Origin: Tamlana carrageenivorans
Lineage (GTDB): Bacteria; Bacteroidota; Bacteroidia; Flavobacteriales; Flavobacteriaceae
DNA length: 64,000 nt
Reading direction: 5' to 3'
NCBI RefSeq assembly: GCF_002893765.1
Contig: NZ_CP025938.1
Coordinates: 3,997,001 to 4,061,000 of the forward strand
Part shown: positions 63,322 to 64,000 of the stretch, in pieces
Layout: each line of letters opens with the position of its first letter
How positions within the stretch are numbered: position 1 is the stretch's first letter
Notes under the pieces: generated by a model
The model's input: only the letters and a program-made list of their open reading frames with translations
Told to the model about the DNA's origin: nothing
Databases searched by the model: none
Position numbers and translations under genes: made by a program

Positions 63322-64000
63322 CTATAGACTTCCTAAAAGTTCGGCCATTTTTTGGGCACGTGCTTTAACTTCTTCTTCCGTCCATGATAATTTGATTAAG
63401 CAGGAAATATTACGGGCTATAATCGCATCGGAAGCTTCGAAGGTTTTATTTTCCAATTCTTGTAAGCCATTTTTAATTTCTTGAGACAGCGGAAACAATG
63501 ATTTTTGCTGCGTTAAATGCTGCCATCTTCTCACATAGTGCCAGTTATTATCGAAATAATGGAAACACCCATCGATGCCATTTTCTTTAAACAAAGCCAT
63601 GGCTTTTTGTGTGGTTTCCAAATCTTTTAAGAAGAAACTTAAAAAGGAATAGTTTTCTACACCACCCTGAGGTACCGTTCGGAAGGTAAGTCCGGAAACG
63701 CTTTTTAAGGCTTCTTTTATGATGTTGAAGTTTCGTTCTTGAATGTTTAAAATTTCAGGAAGGCGTTTAACCTGAGCCAAACCTACAGCGGCATGAAGCT
63801 CTGAAATTCTGTAGTTGTAGCCTAAAAACGGATGTGTTTCGGCGCCTCTATCATTTCCAACATGATCGTGACCATGATCGCTATAATGATCGGCGTTAAC
63901 ATAATAGTCTTCATTATTGGTTATAACGGCTCCGCCTTCGCCACAGGTAATGGTTTTTACAAAATCGAATGAAAAACACCCTAAGTCGCCAATACTGCCT
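63322..64000 (-). CDS. DegT/DnrJ/EryC1/StrS aminotransferase (partial, N-terminus outside window)
   Basis: About 226 C-terminal codons are visible; the frame is open to the right edge. Near the edge it decodes GSIGDLGCFSFDFVKTITCGEGGAVITNNED, where the lysine of FVKT is the PLP-binding residue. HPFLGYNYRISELHAAVGLAQVKRLPEI follows, the family's conserved block. The rest is the C-terminal alpha/beta domain with NFSFLSFFLKD-like and CFHYFDNNWHY segments. These PLP enzymes usually aminate nucleotide sugars in surface-glycan synthesis. The histidine-rich HYSDHGHDHVGNDRGAETHPF insert at its start is unusual. Confidence 0.9.
   Translation of the reverse strand, partial: GSIGDLGCFSFDFVKTITCGEGGAVITNNEDYYVNADHYSDHGHDHVGNDRGAETHPFLGYNYRISELHAAVGLAQVKRLPEILNIQERNFNIIKEALKSVSGLTFRTVPQGGVENYSFLSFFLKDLETTQKAMALFKENGIDGCFHYFDNNWHYVRRWQHLTQQKSLFPLSQEIKNGLQELENKTFEASDAIIARNISCLIKLSWTEEEVKARAQKMAELLGSL

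Overview
The window is about 33-35% GC by eye and reads as chromosomal DNA from a marine-type Flavobacteriaceae bacterium (phylum Bacteroidota). The signs are a fused SecDF, two proteins with type IX secretion (T9SS) C-terminal sorting domains, a BatA-type protein, a two-domain outer-membrane beta-barrel receptor beside a LytS/LytTR pair, an S6-S18-L9 operon, promoters of the Bacteroidetes form (TTG, about 20 nt, TAnnTTTG) and no Shine-Dalgarno sequences. Several reading frames that could open at TTG are given here from a downstream ATG, because that ATG fits the family or signal peptide better. Both window edges cut genes: an M61-type peptidase on the left and a DegT/DnrJ/EryC1/StrS aminotransferase on the right.

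Positions 1-47,300 are ordinary core genome. In order: M61 peptidase, glycosyltransferase, BatA-like protein, degenerate dihydroorotase, DUF4870-like membrane protein and two alpha/beta hydrolases (1-7.4 kb); manA, an outer-membrane receptor and a divergent LytS/LytTR two-component pair (7.6-13 kb); secDF and a very large T9SS cargo protein (13-21.5 kb); hisS, rpsF-rpsR-rplI, a second LytTR regulator, priA, a YihY membrane protein, nadC and rlmH (21.7-30.9 kb); a HigBA toxin-antitoxin pair between two copies of one terminator repeat; then hpf, rdgB, a bifunctional (p)ppGpp enzyme, a Fur-family regulator, purA, an OstA/LptD-N-like protein, a class III aminotransferase, a TPR protein, two tandem DUF368 transporters, aroE and a DUF349 protein (32-47.3 kb).

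Positions 47.4-52.5 kb form an insertion-sequence mosaic. An IS256-type transposase remnant is cut exactly where an IS21-type element begins (48,091-51,982, both ends TGGCTA). The IS21 istA gene is frameshifted at a G6 run. Its istB C-terminus is replaced by a second, intact IS256-type element. Two 148-bp direct repeats follow, the first starting at the base after the IS21 end.

Positions 52.5-63.2 kb return to chromosomal genes: an ABC-F ATPase, a lipoprotein with a cysteine-less thioredoxin-like end, a T9SS protein, a zinc metallopeptidase and an APC permease. Within this stretch a Sel1-repeat gene is split by a 2.36-kb insertion (57,301-59,656). That insertion looks like an integron-type gene cassette: a YefM-YoeB toxin-antitoxin operon followed by a long attC-like imperfect palindrome. 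Both junctions fit strand exchange at a G^TT-like position, and an IS110-family element with a probable bridge-RNA leader has inserted into the cassette. No integrase gene is visible. This is the most interesting feature of the window. A dispersed GTCA(N)TGAGCTTGTCGAA repeat family is also scattered through the intergenic gaps, mostly where genes converge. No rRNA, tRNA or CRISPR array was seen.
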